From positions 153,655,290 through 153,719,289 of the forward strand of contig NC_134834.1 in NCBI RefSeq assembly GCF_004210375.1: a stretch of 64,000 nt of DNA, read 5' to 3'. Positions 13,701 to 28,700 of the stretch are shown piece by piece. The position numbers and the translations under genes are program-made. Origin of the DNA: Tachypleus tridentatus. Lineage: Eukaryota > Arthropoda > Merostomata > Xiphosura > Limulidae. A model generated the notes under the pieces. The model searched no databases and was not told the DNA's origin. It worked only from the letters and a program-made list of their open reading frames with translations. Each line of letters begins with the position of its first letter. Position 1 is the stretch's first letter.

Positions 13701-16700
13701 AAATCAGTTAAAGGTTACAGCAAACCAAAGTATTTTTAAGCCTGGCCTAAAAACTGTAATATTTATGCATTTTCTGTGTAAAGTGAGTTTTTAACCAAAT
13801 ATATTCTAAAAATTATGAAATTTTTTGTAGCATTTATTTTAACATTTAGAAAGTACACATTTTAAATTTGCTTGAATGAAAAGAAATGTATTTTTGTTAT
13901 TGTTGGAAAATTGTTTCATTATAAATTTCACTTTTCTAGGAATACTGGTGGCTTCAACGAAAAATGCTGACAACAAGTATAGCTACAATACTACAACCGT
14001 TGTTCTTATGACAGAGTGCTTAAAATTGCTAGTGTCTACTGTCATCTATTTAAAAGAGTATGTTAATATTTTTTAATTCTTTAGGTATTGCTTAACATAG
14101 TAAGTTATTCCCAATCTGTAGGATTCTACAAGTTTTCCTATGCCATTGTTAAAAAGTTGAATGAAACTTCTTTAGTTACATAAATACATATAAAAAGGGT
14201 GACACACTGATAGTAAAATTTTAAATACCAGCATTTAAAATCTGAAAAGGCTGAATAACTGGTGACATGGTCAAACTGTGGCTTGAAGTAGGGCTATTTT
14301 TAGCTATTTTTTTACAGGAGATCTAATAGACTTTTAATTACAACAATTGCTGATTTATTAACTGATATGTTATAGGAAATTTGAAAACAAAATTCAGCTT
14401 TGTATCATATCAAGTCTTAGAGCTATGGCTTATTACATAAACCAATGTTTTTTACGATTTTGGGTTTTCAGGTGATTTTACAGCCTCACTATGAAAATCC
14501 TAAGAGAGATAACTTGGTTTGAGACCATTTTTGAATTCTGTGATATTAATTCAGTCAGTGTAGCAAATTTCAACCTTCTACTACTATTACTCCTGCAACT
14601 TAAAGCAGCCAAAGTTGCCTGAAAATGAATTCGTCAAAAAAAAAAATTACAGGGCTGTAAATCAGAAACTATTAGAGATATTGATCTAATCTTTGGCGAT
14701 GTTTCATTATATGGGTAGATGAGCACGTGAATTTTTTCAATGCATTCTGTGGTGGCACCTGCAGTCCCCTGGATGATTTGACATGGAATGACCCAAGTAC
14801 TTTTAGTCAACATTTTACTCAGTAGAGTTTTTACAAAATGTAGTTAACAATATTACACAAGAAGAAAAAAACTTTGACACTTGAATGATGCAGTTTGCTC
14901 GTGTTAACATTTGTTCTATGCCAATTAAAGTGACCTTTATGAATATGAATGTACCTTGTGGTGATGAAGAATTATAATGCTATTAAAGACATTATATATA
15001 ATGCTATTGTAGACATTCTGGATGTTTTATCAGCAGGTCTGATTCTCTGTATGAAATTTCCTGTATGTATAATTAGAATTTACAGTTTAGTGATTTTAAG
15101 GTATCATCCGGTTAGCTTATGAAGAAATAAAACTAGTGAACTCAAATATTGTCTGTAACATGATCAATTGATAAATATATGTTCACATGAATTAAAAGAT
15201 TTTAATACTTGTGATTAACTTGTGGATTCAAAGCACATACAAAAATAATAGCTTGTTTTGGATCAGTTAATGATTTTATTAATGTATTTACTACAGTGGT
15301 TGGCATTAGAAAGATTTATACTTTTTCTTTTTCCTGTATGCACATAAAAAAATATTATATTTATAACTGTTCAACAGTATACCTGTTGAAGAATATTCTT
15401 TATATTTTACCACAGTGAATGTGTTCCTTCTGTGTATTAAAAGTCTGTAATGTTTATGTTGTATTTATGTTTTCGTGAGTTGAAAGAGTCTAATCAATGT
15501 TTTTGATAATGTGTAAATAAATAAAAACTGGCATGATGGATCATATTGAAACTGTGCAGTATGATATTTAAACAAACATTGACTTAACATACAGCTTGTT
15601 TTCATTAAACAATACATGAAAAATGTTTTGTAATTTTACATATTATTATAGGTGATAAACTAGTGATAAATCACAAGCATAGTTCAAATAGTCAATTTGT
15701 CAGGGAAGAATCAAAAATTTCATTCTGGCCCAGATGTGGGAATCATGCCAATCTAGTTCTTGATAGATATAATTTGTAAACTACCTGTTGCTTCTCCCAA
15801 CTTGGCTGTTGATAACCATATAAATCATTTGTTATACTTCACAACCTTGATTTTGATAATTTATATTGTAAACTACTTGTTTCTCCCAAGTTAACTGTTG
15901 GTAACATATATGATAAATCATTTTTAGCATATCGAAAAATTACATTTTCATTAAAGGAAAATGTTAACTTCCTCATTTTCAAAAGTGTAGGTGTATGTGC
16001 CAAGGCCATCTTTGTATTCAGATTTGTTTGTGAGGTTTGGCTTTTTTTTGACAATTCCAATTTGCCACCATTATAAGGGGAGTGATTTATCTTCAGTATG
16101 ACCTTGAATTTTTTACTACATTTATGAAAAGGGAATTGGTTAATCCTTGGAAGGATGGGTGGCAAATAGATGCAGTTGTCTTGAATTTTTTTAAGGAACT
16201 TCTTCCACTGAGAGAAAATTAAAAGAATGTGTCAAAAAATTGTATGTCTCAACAAAAACATGTTTTTAATTGTATCACTATGACGCCTGCAGTTTAGTTC
16301 ATTGAAGTTCACTGAACTTCATCAGTGTGTTCTTACAGCTTGTTCATTCATAAATGTTTGCTCAGTCATTTATAAACAATATTTACTTCATTTTATTATA
16401 AATAATATAATTAGTATTTTGTATATGATCAACCATCACTTTTGTTTGTGTATTGCATATTCTGTAGTTAATAGGTAGTATTAAAATGTACATGATTTAA
16501 TTATAAAATTTAATTTTGAGAGCTCTCCTCCTACAGAATTTATCTCAGACCTCCCATGTTCTTAAACCCTGGTTTTTGGTAAACATTCAGTATTTATACT
16601 AAAATATTTGATCAAAATCAAATGAAAAGTTTTTAAGTTATAGAATATATGCTCATTTACAAGAATGGAATTTTTTTTGACAAATAGTGTTTTTCTACAA

Positions 16701-19700
16701 TATGAATAATTCATTACACTGATAGGAAATTTTATATGGTTTTAAGAGGTAATAAAACAATAGTATTACATTATCAAAAAAGAAATGTGACTTTTTTTTT
16801 CAGCAATTCTGTTCATCAGTTGTTTCATGATACATTTAAGAACTTCCGAGGTGAGTTGTTTGAAATTCTGTATTTATTTCTTGGTAGGTTAACCTGTTAC
16901 TAGTATAACTGTAGTTAATTTAAAAGATCTCTTGTGATTTATGATAAAAAATATACTTATGCAACCATCTTGCCCTTGATCATCCTGAGGATCTGTGACC
17001 ACAAGTGTTAAAAGCCCTGATCCTTTTGCCATAATTCAGTTGTAATGTGGTGATTTGCAGTTGCAGATAGCACCAAAACTTTACCTTTTATGGATGAGTT
17101 TACAGTATTTTCTTATGTAAAATTTTCCTATTTTGCTATTATGAAAGCATGGGAAGGAAGAACAGGCTATTCCACAATGAGCTATCAGTTGTATGTTGGA
17201 GGTAGTGAAGTAAGTTAATCAACTTGTTACTGAAAGTAATTGAAAAACATTGTGGTTATTTCAGACTAAAGTAAAATCCACCCTTGGAACTATAAACGAA
17301 ATAATTTATGTGGAGTAAGGTCTACAAAAATGAAATGACAGCTTTACTCACAAACTTTTCCCAAAATATTACATGAATGTAAAACAAAATGGTATCTGTT
17401 TTGTGAAAAAAAAAGTCACATTGAATGAAGAATATCTTTACTTAATTGTCTGCAAGATCTTGGCAAGTTAGAATGATGTTGCTGGTAATACGTTTCCAAA
17501 ATAGTAAATAGAAAGGTTTTGTAAGGGATATATGGTGACTAAAGATTACAACTATAATGGTAATGGAATATCAAGAACATTTCCATAGTGAACTCTGCTT
17601 GTTACCAGGATAAACTGCTGAATTTCTTACACTGTGAGGAAATTCCATCTTTGGAAGGAATGGATGTCAGTGAGGTATGGCACTATAAAGACAAAGCTTC
17701 AAACTTCACCTCCATTTTCATCTGCCAGTTCTGGTGCAAAACACAACAATGCTCACAAACATCTTCCACAAACTTCTGTATCTTTGGATTGTTCAAATAA
17801 GTTCTCAAAAGTTCCTTGTATGGTTGATGGATTTTGTAAAGAAGGTATTATTCAAAAGTTACCTATGTTGGAAATTGCAGAGCAACAGTCCATTATTCAG
17901 TAGCATTACATATAACACCATCAGTAGTGTGAGGTAGAGCTGTAAGGCTTAGAAGTACTCACTTTTAGATCATTAACACTTCTTATATAAAATGTTTGTC
18001 ATGAAAGTAGTGTAGAAGCAGTCTTTCTGATGAAATTATTTTACCACGTGTTTACAAATCAGCTACAAATAAACTGTTGGATACCAGCATTTATTGATTT
18101 TTGTTGTTTTACACCATATTGATATGCCTCTGTAGTTTGTAGTTTTTAAATATATATATTTGAAATTCTTATGTCAGTCCTAGGTTGGAAACAGCATTTT
18201 ATTATTCTTTGATACAAAACTAAAATTCTGAATTCATATTTCAGTTTTTAGGTATTCTAGCAGAATAACTTATAAAATTGTTTCAAGAAAATAGGATACA
18301 TCTAGTTTGTAGATTGTTTAGCAGAACCTCAGATTAAATACATTTTAATTTTTGAGTGAGTGAAAGAAAAAGGAGTGTAATGAAAAAAGATATTTTTCTT
18401 GATTTTATTTGAAATCTAAAGCATCTGTCAATAACTTTTTTTAGTTGAAGTCTTAAAGTGATTTACTCAGGTTTGAAGTAACCATTGTACAGTAGTATAC
18501 TAAAAATTATTTTCATTCATAGGTTACCTCAGGTGATGAATCTGAAAATATGCAGTATTCATTACAAGACATTAAAACTGTTTTATTTCTAATTATAAAT
18601 AAAGCTTATATTTTCACTAATTACTGGTTTTCTTAATTATTTAGTTCTTCTCTTCTACTTGGTTCCTGCATTCCTCTACTGCCTCTACAATAATCTGGCT
18701 TTTATTAACTTGGCTGTATTTGACCCAACAACCTATTATTTGCTACTACAGTTTAGAGTTGTAGTTACAGCAGTTATATTTCAGGTATGTTGCTGTGCTA
18801 CATGTTGTAATTTTATCATTTTGATAAAAAAATAATCATAGAAAATACTGTTGGATAACTAGTGTTCATATATTTCTAAGATTTAACTAAGGATTCTTTG
18901 AAAAAAAAAGGTTGCTCTTAGAACTGTATGTAGTTATAATGGTATTTAACCCATACATTCCAGCAAGGTAGAACATGGAACTTACTTGAATGGTTAGCAA
19001 ATGCCTGTTGTAGAAACACAAGTGTAGAGGATGACCTGAAGATGAAAGGCAGTAAATTTTCAAAACATTGCTCTCTACACTTATGTTTCTTCAACAGGCA
19101 GTTGCTGTCCATTCATCTAAGTTTCATCATGAATACTCTGCCTAAATAATTTATTGGGAACTCGGTTGTTATGAGACCTGTTTTTAGTTATAGAAAAACT
19201 GAATCTTTTGTGGGAATAATGTCTATCGATAGTAGTATTTTGACTGAGTTACAAGATTATACAGCAAACTTACTGTAGGAGCTACACGTTATTGCAGATG
19301 TATGATACAAAAAATGAAATGAAGAACTTTTTATGGGAGATACACCTATTTATAGTTGTACTTAACCAATGAGCCATACGTGAGAAATAAATTAATTAAT
19401 GATACTCTACTAAATAATACATCTCACATATGTTTAGTGCTTCCCTCCATATGCAAAACTTTTTGTGTGCTGCAAGCCTTGAGCTGCCACGTACCTCATG
19501 ACCAAAGTGGTTCAATTGCATCTCACATTTAATTCATCTTGCAACAACTCTACATCAGTAGGAATGTGACACAACCTCCTGATGCATGTAACAACCTATC
19601 TCCGATTTTACCAAACTACCAATGATCAAGTGCAGTCATTTTTCAATTGTGTTATTTTCACATGTTCATTTAATTTTTTTTATTTGTGAAGTGATAATGT

Positions 19701-22700
19701 ACTGATTTATTAATTTGCTTCAGTTAGTTTCCTGTAGTAATTTGTTGCAGTAGTAACCTTTATTATTATTTTCTCATATTTGACTTTTTCATGTTTTAAG
19801 GTGAATTTTAAAATTAATGTTTAAAAAAAAATATGTTCAGCAATTTTTTGGTGGTAGATTGATTGCTATGAGTTTTCCTTCTCCCAACAGTGTTTGGATT
19901 CCTCCTGCATGGTCTAAACCTGTTCAGAATTTTGATATCATTTTTCTCCCTCTTGATTATGCTTTGTCTTCCTGTGCCTATTTCTCTTGGTGTAGATTAC
20001 TGTGTGTGGTGAAGGGACCTCCTAGGGAAGGTTCTGTTTTTTCAATTTATCTCCTCTGGGATCCACACATCCACCTTCTTGTTTGCTGTGCATGGCAACC
20101 TGTGAAGGGAAGGAAAGGATCCTGATGGTTGAGGGGTCCAACCTTAACACACCACCTTGGCCTTGAATTCCTGTAGATGAGAAGATTTGGGGTGGCCACC
20201 TTTGGGCCAATCAGATGGTCCACTTGGACTAGGGTCAACCAAGTATCAGTGTTGAATGTTTTCAACAGGTGTTGTGGACATTGTATCAGATGCTGGTGTT
20301 TGGGTATAGTGCTCACAAAATCCTGGCATTGCTGCAGTGTTCTTGTTTGGCATTGTAGTGCATTCCCTCATAAGGCTGAATGGTGGGTGGGGTCAGTGGG
20401 CAATGAAATATTTCTTTTTTATGGATCCTTCAGATAAAAAATTAAAGTGGTGAAACAAAAGTCCATAGCTAAGTGACCACGTCTTGATGATCTTGAGCAG
20501 CAAACCTAATCATCTGTATGGCCTGTTGTATCTCATTTTCTGATATTGCATTCACTTCCAGAAAAATCTTTAGTGCTGATGTCTCCTTTTTTCAATAAAG
20601 AAGCTTTGATCTGGTGACATATTTGTGGAAACATCCACATCTCAATATCTCTTTCTTCAATTCCTATCCATTTCTCCCATGTCCAGTTTCTGCTTTCATC
20701 TTCTTACCTTTACAGCACTCTTATTGTAGATGTTTAATGTACATCTCTTTCTGAGGCATTCCACCAATCTCCTAGTGGTTTTGTAGGGATACCCTTTCCA
20801 TCCTTACCTCTACATTAGTGTGATTGTTCTCTTTGGCTCTATCCATTCACACATGGTTTCTTTGCCGTTGAGAACAATCCTATCTTATCACAGGTTCATC
20901 TACCTTACATTCATCTTTGTCACTTACAGGTGGTTTTTCTCCATTGATCTGATTTGCCTGAGTGTTTGGTTTCAAATGTGAAATTGTGAAACATGATCCT
21001 TGGTTGCTGGATTGTTTCATCCTGATCCCATGACCTCTCCCACAACTGTTTCTCATCGTACAACCTCCTATCCTTTATCAGTTTCTAACACTAGTGGTTC
21101 ATAATTTTGCCACATGTCTCAATGTCTTCATTATCAGCAGTTCCAATGACTTTCAGGTGGTTTCTGATCTAGTTGGGGCATGTAAAGCTAATTTTGTTCC
21201 CTTGTATTTCGTATTCACTGCCAATTCATGGGTGATAAAAGTTTTGCTAGGAGGACATTTTATGCATTTCCTATCCTCCCAATTGTTGTATTCTATACTG
21301 ATTTTCTTTCCATTAACTCAGAAGCCCATTATTTTTCTCTGTCTGAGACTGTGCAGACCATTTTATTATAGAGAGCTGTCAAGCTTGTTATCCAGCTTTC
21401 TCCTGGATTTTGTAATCACCCTTCCCCCAAATCTAGGGATAAGCATTTGATCATCTGTCTGTCCTGCCTTAACCATTTTCTGAATCTATCTTAATTTACC
21501 ATGGAGTTATTTATCACAGTAAGGTTTTTTTTCTCCAGGACTATGGATGACCATGGTAGTCTTGAACGTCTATCTCCATATTCCTGGTTCAGCATGGTCA
21601 GGTGGTTAAGGCACTCGACTCGTAATCTGAGGGTTGCAGGTTCAAATCCCTGTCACATCAAACAAGCTTGCCCTTTCAGCCATGGAGGCATTATAATGTA
21701 ATGGCTAATTCCATTATTCATTGGTAAAAGAGTAGCCCAAGAGTTGGGAGTGTGTGGTGATGACTAGCTGCCTTTCCTCTAGTCTTACACTGCTAAATTA
21801 GGGACGGCAAGCTCAGATAGCCCTCATGAAGCTTTGTGCAAAATTCAAAACCAAAACAAAAACCATATTCCTATTTCTCATCAATCCATATGCTATCTTC
21901 AGGTTGTCTGATGTGGGGTTGTGTATCAGTTTTGTACCTGGCCTTTCAGGCTTACTTCAACACCTTATGTATTTGATCAGGTGGTCAAGGCCCTTTCCCA
22001 ATTTATGCATGCTTAAAGGTCACACTTACACTTCTACATGGATGACTGGCTCCTGTTAGCTCATTGGTTAGAATCTCAGTTTGGAGAAGTCTTTTCTTTT
22101 GCCTACCCAGTATCTTTCAACACCCACATCACTAAGGCTTGCTTCATCTCTACTTGATGGTGCTTTCAGTTTTCCATGTACTGAAAGCACCATGTGGATG
22201 GTCTTACCTTCTATTCATTATACATAAATCCACAACAGACAGTTGCCATTCATTCAGTATAGTTTGGTCATGCATACTCTGTGTAAACAATCTATTAGAG
22301 AACTTAATTGTATTGGTACCTATTTATGGTTGTCACATTTTATTTTGCATTCTTATCTGCAGTCAAATCACTGTTCATGCACATGAGGTTCTGTTACTTA
22401 TGGGGACTTGGGCTTCTATGGAAAACCTTATTTCTTTTGGTTGGGTACATAAGCATTTTTTTCAGTGGACTCTGTGTGGCCAATAGAATTCCTTTGTCTC
22501 TGAACTTATTCTTCCTCCTTCCTTTACCAACAGTCTGTTTCGTTTGAACAAGGACAACAACAACAGAAGTATATTTGCATCTTTTCACAGATGCATCTCT
22601 TCGAGGTTGGGGAGCGTGAATCTATCAGCAGGAGGTTTTTAGGTAATTGTCTCGGATTTAAATGTCTTACCATATCAACACTTTTGACACTCAGGTTTGT

Positions 22701-25700
22701 AGATGGCTATGCAATTTGTGGGTAGTCCTCATCTGGATGCTTTTGCCACTTTACTCGCACACCAAATTTCTTCTTTTTTGGTCTCTTATTTCTTATCATC
22801 AGGCCCTGGCAGTGAATGTTCTCAGTCAGAACTGGACTAAATAGTACCTTTTGCATTCCTTCTGAATTTGTAGATCTCATTGTACAGTTCTTCCAGATTG
22901 TTAGGTCAGTATTGTTTTTCACTCCCTTCCACATCATTTATTCAAACATTTGTCCTCATGTTTGATGTTTCTCCTATTCATTCAGTTTTATTCCTACTCT
23001 TGTTAGTCTGTGGGCATCATTGGTGTGATATATTTGCTACTTACATTTCATCACAAATATGCCCATTCTGGAATAAACTAACCCATGGTAAAGCAGAAGG
23101 GGATAGCTGCTCATTCTGTCTGTTCCTTTGATTGAATAAATCAGGAGCAGTCTACTTTTCAACATTGGGTTTTCATGGTATCCCAATGTACTGTCTCTTT
23201 TGTTGATATTCCTCCAGATTCTCCACTTTGTTTTATCCCCCCCCTATTCTTCTAGTGGAGTATGAGAGTCCAGTTCAGAGCTGCTAAGGGCTGTGGACCA
23301 TAGAGGAGTTCTTCTGAATGTGATCACTTCCTTTCAGTAGATAGGATGGCAGTATTCTGGAGGTATAGGGTCCCAGTGGTTAATATTGCACCCTGCTTTT
23401 GTGTGGTTCTGTTTGGAAGCTGAGTTTGCATGTATTATTTTCTATATGCAGTCCCCTTCGGTGTGGATTTCTGTACGTGGTGATGGGACCTCCCAGGGAA
23501 AGTTCTGTTCTTTCAGTTTACCAGGTAATCCTCTGGGATCTAAACATCCACCCACATGTTTGCTGTGAGTGGTGACCCATGAAGGGGAGGAGAAGATCCT
23601 GGTGGTTGAGGGGTCCAATCCCAACACACTACTTTGGCCTTGAATTCCTGTAGACGGGCAGCCTTTGGGTGGCTCCCCTTGGATTTGTCAGCTGGTCCAC
23701 TTGGGTTAGGGTCAACAAAGTGCCAGTGTTGGTAGTTCTCAACAGGTGTTGTGGACATTGTGTCTGATGCTGGTGTTTGTGTATAGTGTTCACGAAACCC
23801 TGGCATTGCTGCAGTTTCCTTCCTTGACATTGTAGTGCGTCTCCTCAGAGGGCTCCATGGGTGGGTGGGGTCAGTGGGCAATGACATTTCTTTCTTCCTA
23901 TGGATCTTCCAAATAAAAATTTAAATAAAATAGTGAAAAAACAGTCAACAGGTAAACGACTACATCTTGAAGACTCTGATCAGCAAGTTTCAACAATTTT
24001 CTCATCCTACATTCTCTTTCAGAGGAACCTTTAGGGCAAATGTCCCCCTTTTTTATTCAGAAGGGACTGGAGGGATTGTTGGCTCTACAAATTCAGTAAA
24101 GAACCTTCGACCTGGAGATATATTGGTTGAAACATCCACATCCCAACACAGTGAACTCCTCTTGAATTCAAAGGCGAATGGGGAAATACATACTGAGGTT
24201 ACACCTCATGCAACTTTAAATTCATCATGAGGAGTTGTTGTTGAAAGGGATTTGAAGAACATCCCTGAGTCAGAGATTCTCTCTGGTTTCTCCACTTAAG
24301 GAGTTTCTGCAGTGAGGTGCATCTCCACTCGCAAAGATGGAGTTACACTGCCGACGAATATCCTCATTTTACATTTACATCACCACATGCACCTGCCACC
24401 ATCAAGGTAAGTTATCTAAATTGCTAGGTGTGACTGTACATTCCAAACCCTCTCCGATGTTTCCAGTGTCAGAGGTTCAGTCACTCAAAAACATCGTGTC
24501 GTGGTTCCAGGATACGTGCTCGTTCTGGTGGCAAGGACCACAATGCTTATGAATGTGGAACGGACCCACATTGTGTCAACTGCAATGGTTCTCACCCTTC
24601 CTACTTTCTTGCCATAAATGGTTGGAGGAAAAAGAGGTGCAGCATTTGAAAATGACTCATAACGTTATTTATCCTGAAGCTCAGAAATTGCTGTCCATCA
24701 CTTCATCTTGTACATATGCTGCAGCACTTCATTCCACAACTACAGTGGGAGTCCAGACAGATCTCTTTGTGCCTCCAAGAGAATCATTCTCAAAACAAAT
24801 GAAAAGCCTTTTGACTTCCATGGTTAAAAAAGTTGATGAATCAAATTCTACACCCATCTCTGTTTTTCCCATACATTCCAACAAACCCCAAGATCCACAT
24901 CCTTTGGTTCCAGGTACAGGCATTTCTTCAGATGCATCATTTACTCCCACCTCAAGATGCAAGAGATCCATTCCTTCGCATCCTCCATTTTCTCTGTACA
25001 GAAATGACATGCTGTGTGATGGACGAGTACATGGAGGGGTGGCTCTGTTGGTTTGTCAGCATGTACCCACCCTATTTTTGTCACTCAACACACCCTTGGA
25101 GGCTGTAGCCATCTGTGTTTCCTTGGGTCATACCATCACTGTTTGTTCTCTCTACCTGTCACCTGGAGAGACATGTGATCAATCAGACCTTGATGCTCTC
25201 TTTGAACAGTTGTCGTCTCCCTTTCTAACCCTAGGGTACTTTAATGGACATCATTCTCTCTGGGGAAGTGCCCTTATTGACAGGAGAGGTCGCTCTGTAG
25301 AGCGTATGCTCTCTGACCACAACCTTTTTCTTTTCAATACTGGTTCTTCCATTTATTTTCACAAACCTAGTCAATCCTTCACTGCTAGTGATCTCTCGGT
25401 TTGCTCCCCTTCATTATTCTCTCATTTTTCATGGAGGGTTGATAATAATCCACGAGGCAGTGATCATTTTCCTATACTTTTGAGAAAGATTGGCCGTAGT
25501 CAATACCGCCCAACCCGCATGCCCTGGTGGAAGCTGGATTGAGCAAACTGGTCCACTTTCACTACTCTCGCAGAACTTGATCCTGCCATCATCTGTCAGC
25601 CATCAATAGACGATTGTGTGGCAGCAGTAACTGACTGTATTATACAAGCAGCTGCTCTATATATTCCTAAAACCTCGACACATTTTCCATTATATCCTCG

Positions 25701-28700
25701 TCCATGGTGGAATCCTGCCTGCCACATGGCACAGAATACTTTCCATAGATATCCACACTTTCAAAACACATCACTTCCAGTGGGCTCGTGCACATGCTAG
25801 GTGGGTAAGATATCAAAGCTAGAAGGAATCTTGGATTAAATTTACAACTGGCATATCTTCTACTACCAGTCCAAGGTCATATGGGACAGGTTTCGAAAGG
25901 TCAGTGGGCACTATAATTCTGTCCCCCTCTCGATCTTACTCTCTGATGGCCAAGAAGTAGCTGATGTCTGAAGCATTGCCGATACTCTAGGTGAAAGCTT
26001 TCGCCAGATATCTAGCACTTCTGCTTGCTCCTCCACCTTCTTGGCCATCAAGACTTGGGCAGAGGGTTCACCTCTTTCCTTTTGAACTGATTGTCTCTGT
26101 GACTATAATCATCCCATTACACTGGTGGAAATGACACTGGCCCTTCATCGATCTGGCAGTACATCGGTTGGATCAGATGATGTACACTATGACATGCTGT
26201 GCCATCTCCCTCCTGCTTCTCTTGATATTCATCTAAGTGTTTTTAACTGGATCTGGCAGGAGAATGTTTTTCCTACTGCCTGGCACCAGGCTATTATCTT
26301 ACCTTACTCTAAGCCTGGGAAAGATCCCAAGATTCCTTCAAAATACTGTCCAATTGCTTTGTCGAGCTGTCTCTGTTATACCTTAGAGAAGATTGTTAAT
26401 GCTTGTCTTCTTTGGTTCTTTGAATCAAACAACCTCCTCTCGCCCATTCAGTGTGGGTTCCGATGACAACACTCCACTATGGACCACCTGATTTGACTTG
26501 AAACATTAATCAGAAAAGCCTTTCTCAAATGACAACATCTTGTATCAATTTTCTTTGACATTGAGAAGGCTTATGGTACAACATGGAGGTATGGCATTTT
26601 GTGAGCTCTCCATATGTATATGGGTTACATGGCCATTTACCCATTTTTATTAAAAAATTTTTATGGACAGGAAATTCCAAGTTGTGTCGGTTCAACACTT
26701 TGCCGTTCTTTTCTACAGGAACTTGGAGGCCCTCAGGGCTGTGTTTTGAATATCACACTTTTCAGTATAAACATTAATGCCGTCACTGAACAGCTCCCTC
26801 TCACTGTTGCAAACGGGCTCTATGTCGACGACATTCACATCTCATGTCAGTTGTCGAACACGGGATATATTGAGCGGCAACTACAAACTTCCCTCAATCT
26901 TGCACTGAAGTGGACTACAGCAAACGGCTTTAATTTTTCTCTCTAAAACCGTTTGCATGCACTTTTGCCGCCAACGGAGTATGCACCCTGATCCTGAATT
27001 CTGTATCGGTGAAGTTTCACAGCCTGTGGTACCTGAGACCAAGTTCTTTAGTCTTATCTTTGACTATAAACTGACCTTTATACCACACATTAAGCAGCTT
27101 CAGGTCAAGTGCACGAGAGAACTGAACATTCTCCGTTTCCTCTCTACCATCAGTTGGGGAGTGGATCGCTGTTTTATGCTAAAGAGATATTGTGCTCTTA
27201 TTCGATTGAAACTCAACTACTTTATATCACTGGTCTATGGCTCTGGCAGATCCTCGTCTCAAAGATGCTGGACCCCATTCATTATGGACTTCATCTTTGC
27301 AGTGGGGCTTTCTGCACCTCCCCAGTTCAGAGCTTACACATAGAATCTCATGAACCTTCTTTGCACCTGTGCTGTTTGCAACTGTCTTTACTATATTCTT
27401 CAAAAGATATATTGTGCTCTTATTCGATTGAAACTCAACTACTTTATATCACTGGTCTATGGCTCTGGCAGATCCTCGTCTCAAAGATGCTGGACCCCAT
27501 TCATCATGAAGGACTTCATCTTTGCAGTGGGGCTTTCTGCACCTCCCCAGTTCAGAGCTTACACATAGAATCTCATGAACCTTCTTTGTACCTGCGCTGT
27601 TTGCAACTGTCTTTACTATATTCTTCAAAACTTCGTTCCTTACCAAAGCATCCTACCTGGGGTATTTTTTTCCTTCCTCGATGGGCCATGCTTTTTCAGA
27701 ACAGATGATCTGCCATAGCTCCTTTTGGCCTTCATGTCCAGGTGCAATTGGATAAATTGGGTCTGTCCTTGAATAACATTGCAGAATCCACTGGTTAGCC
27801 CATCCCACCATGGCTTATTACAGTTTCCAAATGTGACCTTTCTTTAAATTATCTCAGAAAAGCAGATACTCCCAATTGAAAGTACCATCTTTTATTTACT
27901 GAACAATTTTCCGAACAATCTTTCCATTCCAATTTATACAGATGGTACGAAATCAGGTGACTGTGTAGGATCTGCCATGGTTTGTTGTGGTTTGGTGGTT
28001 GTACACAGAATCCCCTCTACAGCTTCTGTGTTCACTGCTGAACTGTATGCCATGTCTCTTGCCCTGGATCATATTGAAGCTAAGCAGTACTCCAACTGCA
28101 CTATTTATACTGACTCACTTAGTTCTATACTGGCCCTGGAATCCCTTCACGTTGGTCACACCCTGTTATCACTGATATTCAAAACCGACTGGCCCATTTC
28201 TCATTAACATCTACTTCTGTCCAGTTTTTCTGGATACCAGGCCATGATGGTATTCACAGGATCGAGCTTGCAGACATGGCAGCTTAATCTATCTGCTCTG
28301 GCACTATCACCACTGTGCCCATTCCATTCATGGACTATTGTCCTGTATGCAAGGCTCAACTCCGTGCCAGCTGGCAGTCGACTTGGAATGAGCAATACGA
28401 AAACAAGCTTTTCCAAATAAAACTCAATACTGGACTTTGATTGTCTTGCTTCTGTAAGGACCAGAATGAGGAAGTTGTTCTAACTAGACTATGCATTGGT
28501 CACAGTTTCTTAACTCATCATTTTCTTTTATCTGGAACTAATGCACCAGTGTGTAGTTTGTGTGACACTCAGGTCACTATAAGCCACATCTTATTTTCTT
28601 GCCATCGTTATGACAGTCAAAGACGGCTCTATTTTAACATTGTTTGGACCCAAGGTTTGTTCGTAACAGTAGACAGTGTCATTGGTGATGGTTACACTGT

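Larger units (their letters stand above)
19435..23456 (+). mobile_element. DIRS-like retroelement B, interrupted
   Basis: The clearest reverse transcriptase of the three DIRS copies. Around 21950-22090 it reads FRLTSTPYVFDQVVKALSQF then HFYMDDWLLLAHWLESQFGE, the conserved L-T-S-A-P-Y-V-F and Y-M-D-D-W motifs. At about 22590 comes FTDASLRGWGA, the start of the RNase H domain. Frames are broken throughout. It is interrupted by a LINE 5' fragment (19987-20645) and a SINE (21586-21862), and is cut off at 23457 by the full LINE. A possible continuation lies after 29300. Confidence 0.72.

Noticed and set aside
15839-16165. minus-strand open frame of 108 residues
   Set aside because: No motif, intronic, and it overlaps a local tandem duplication.
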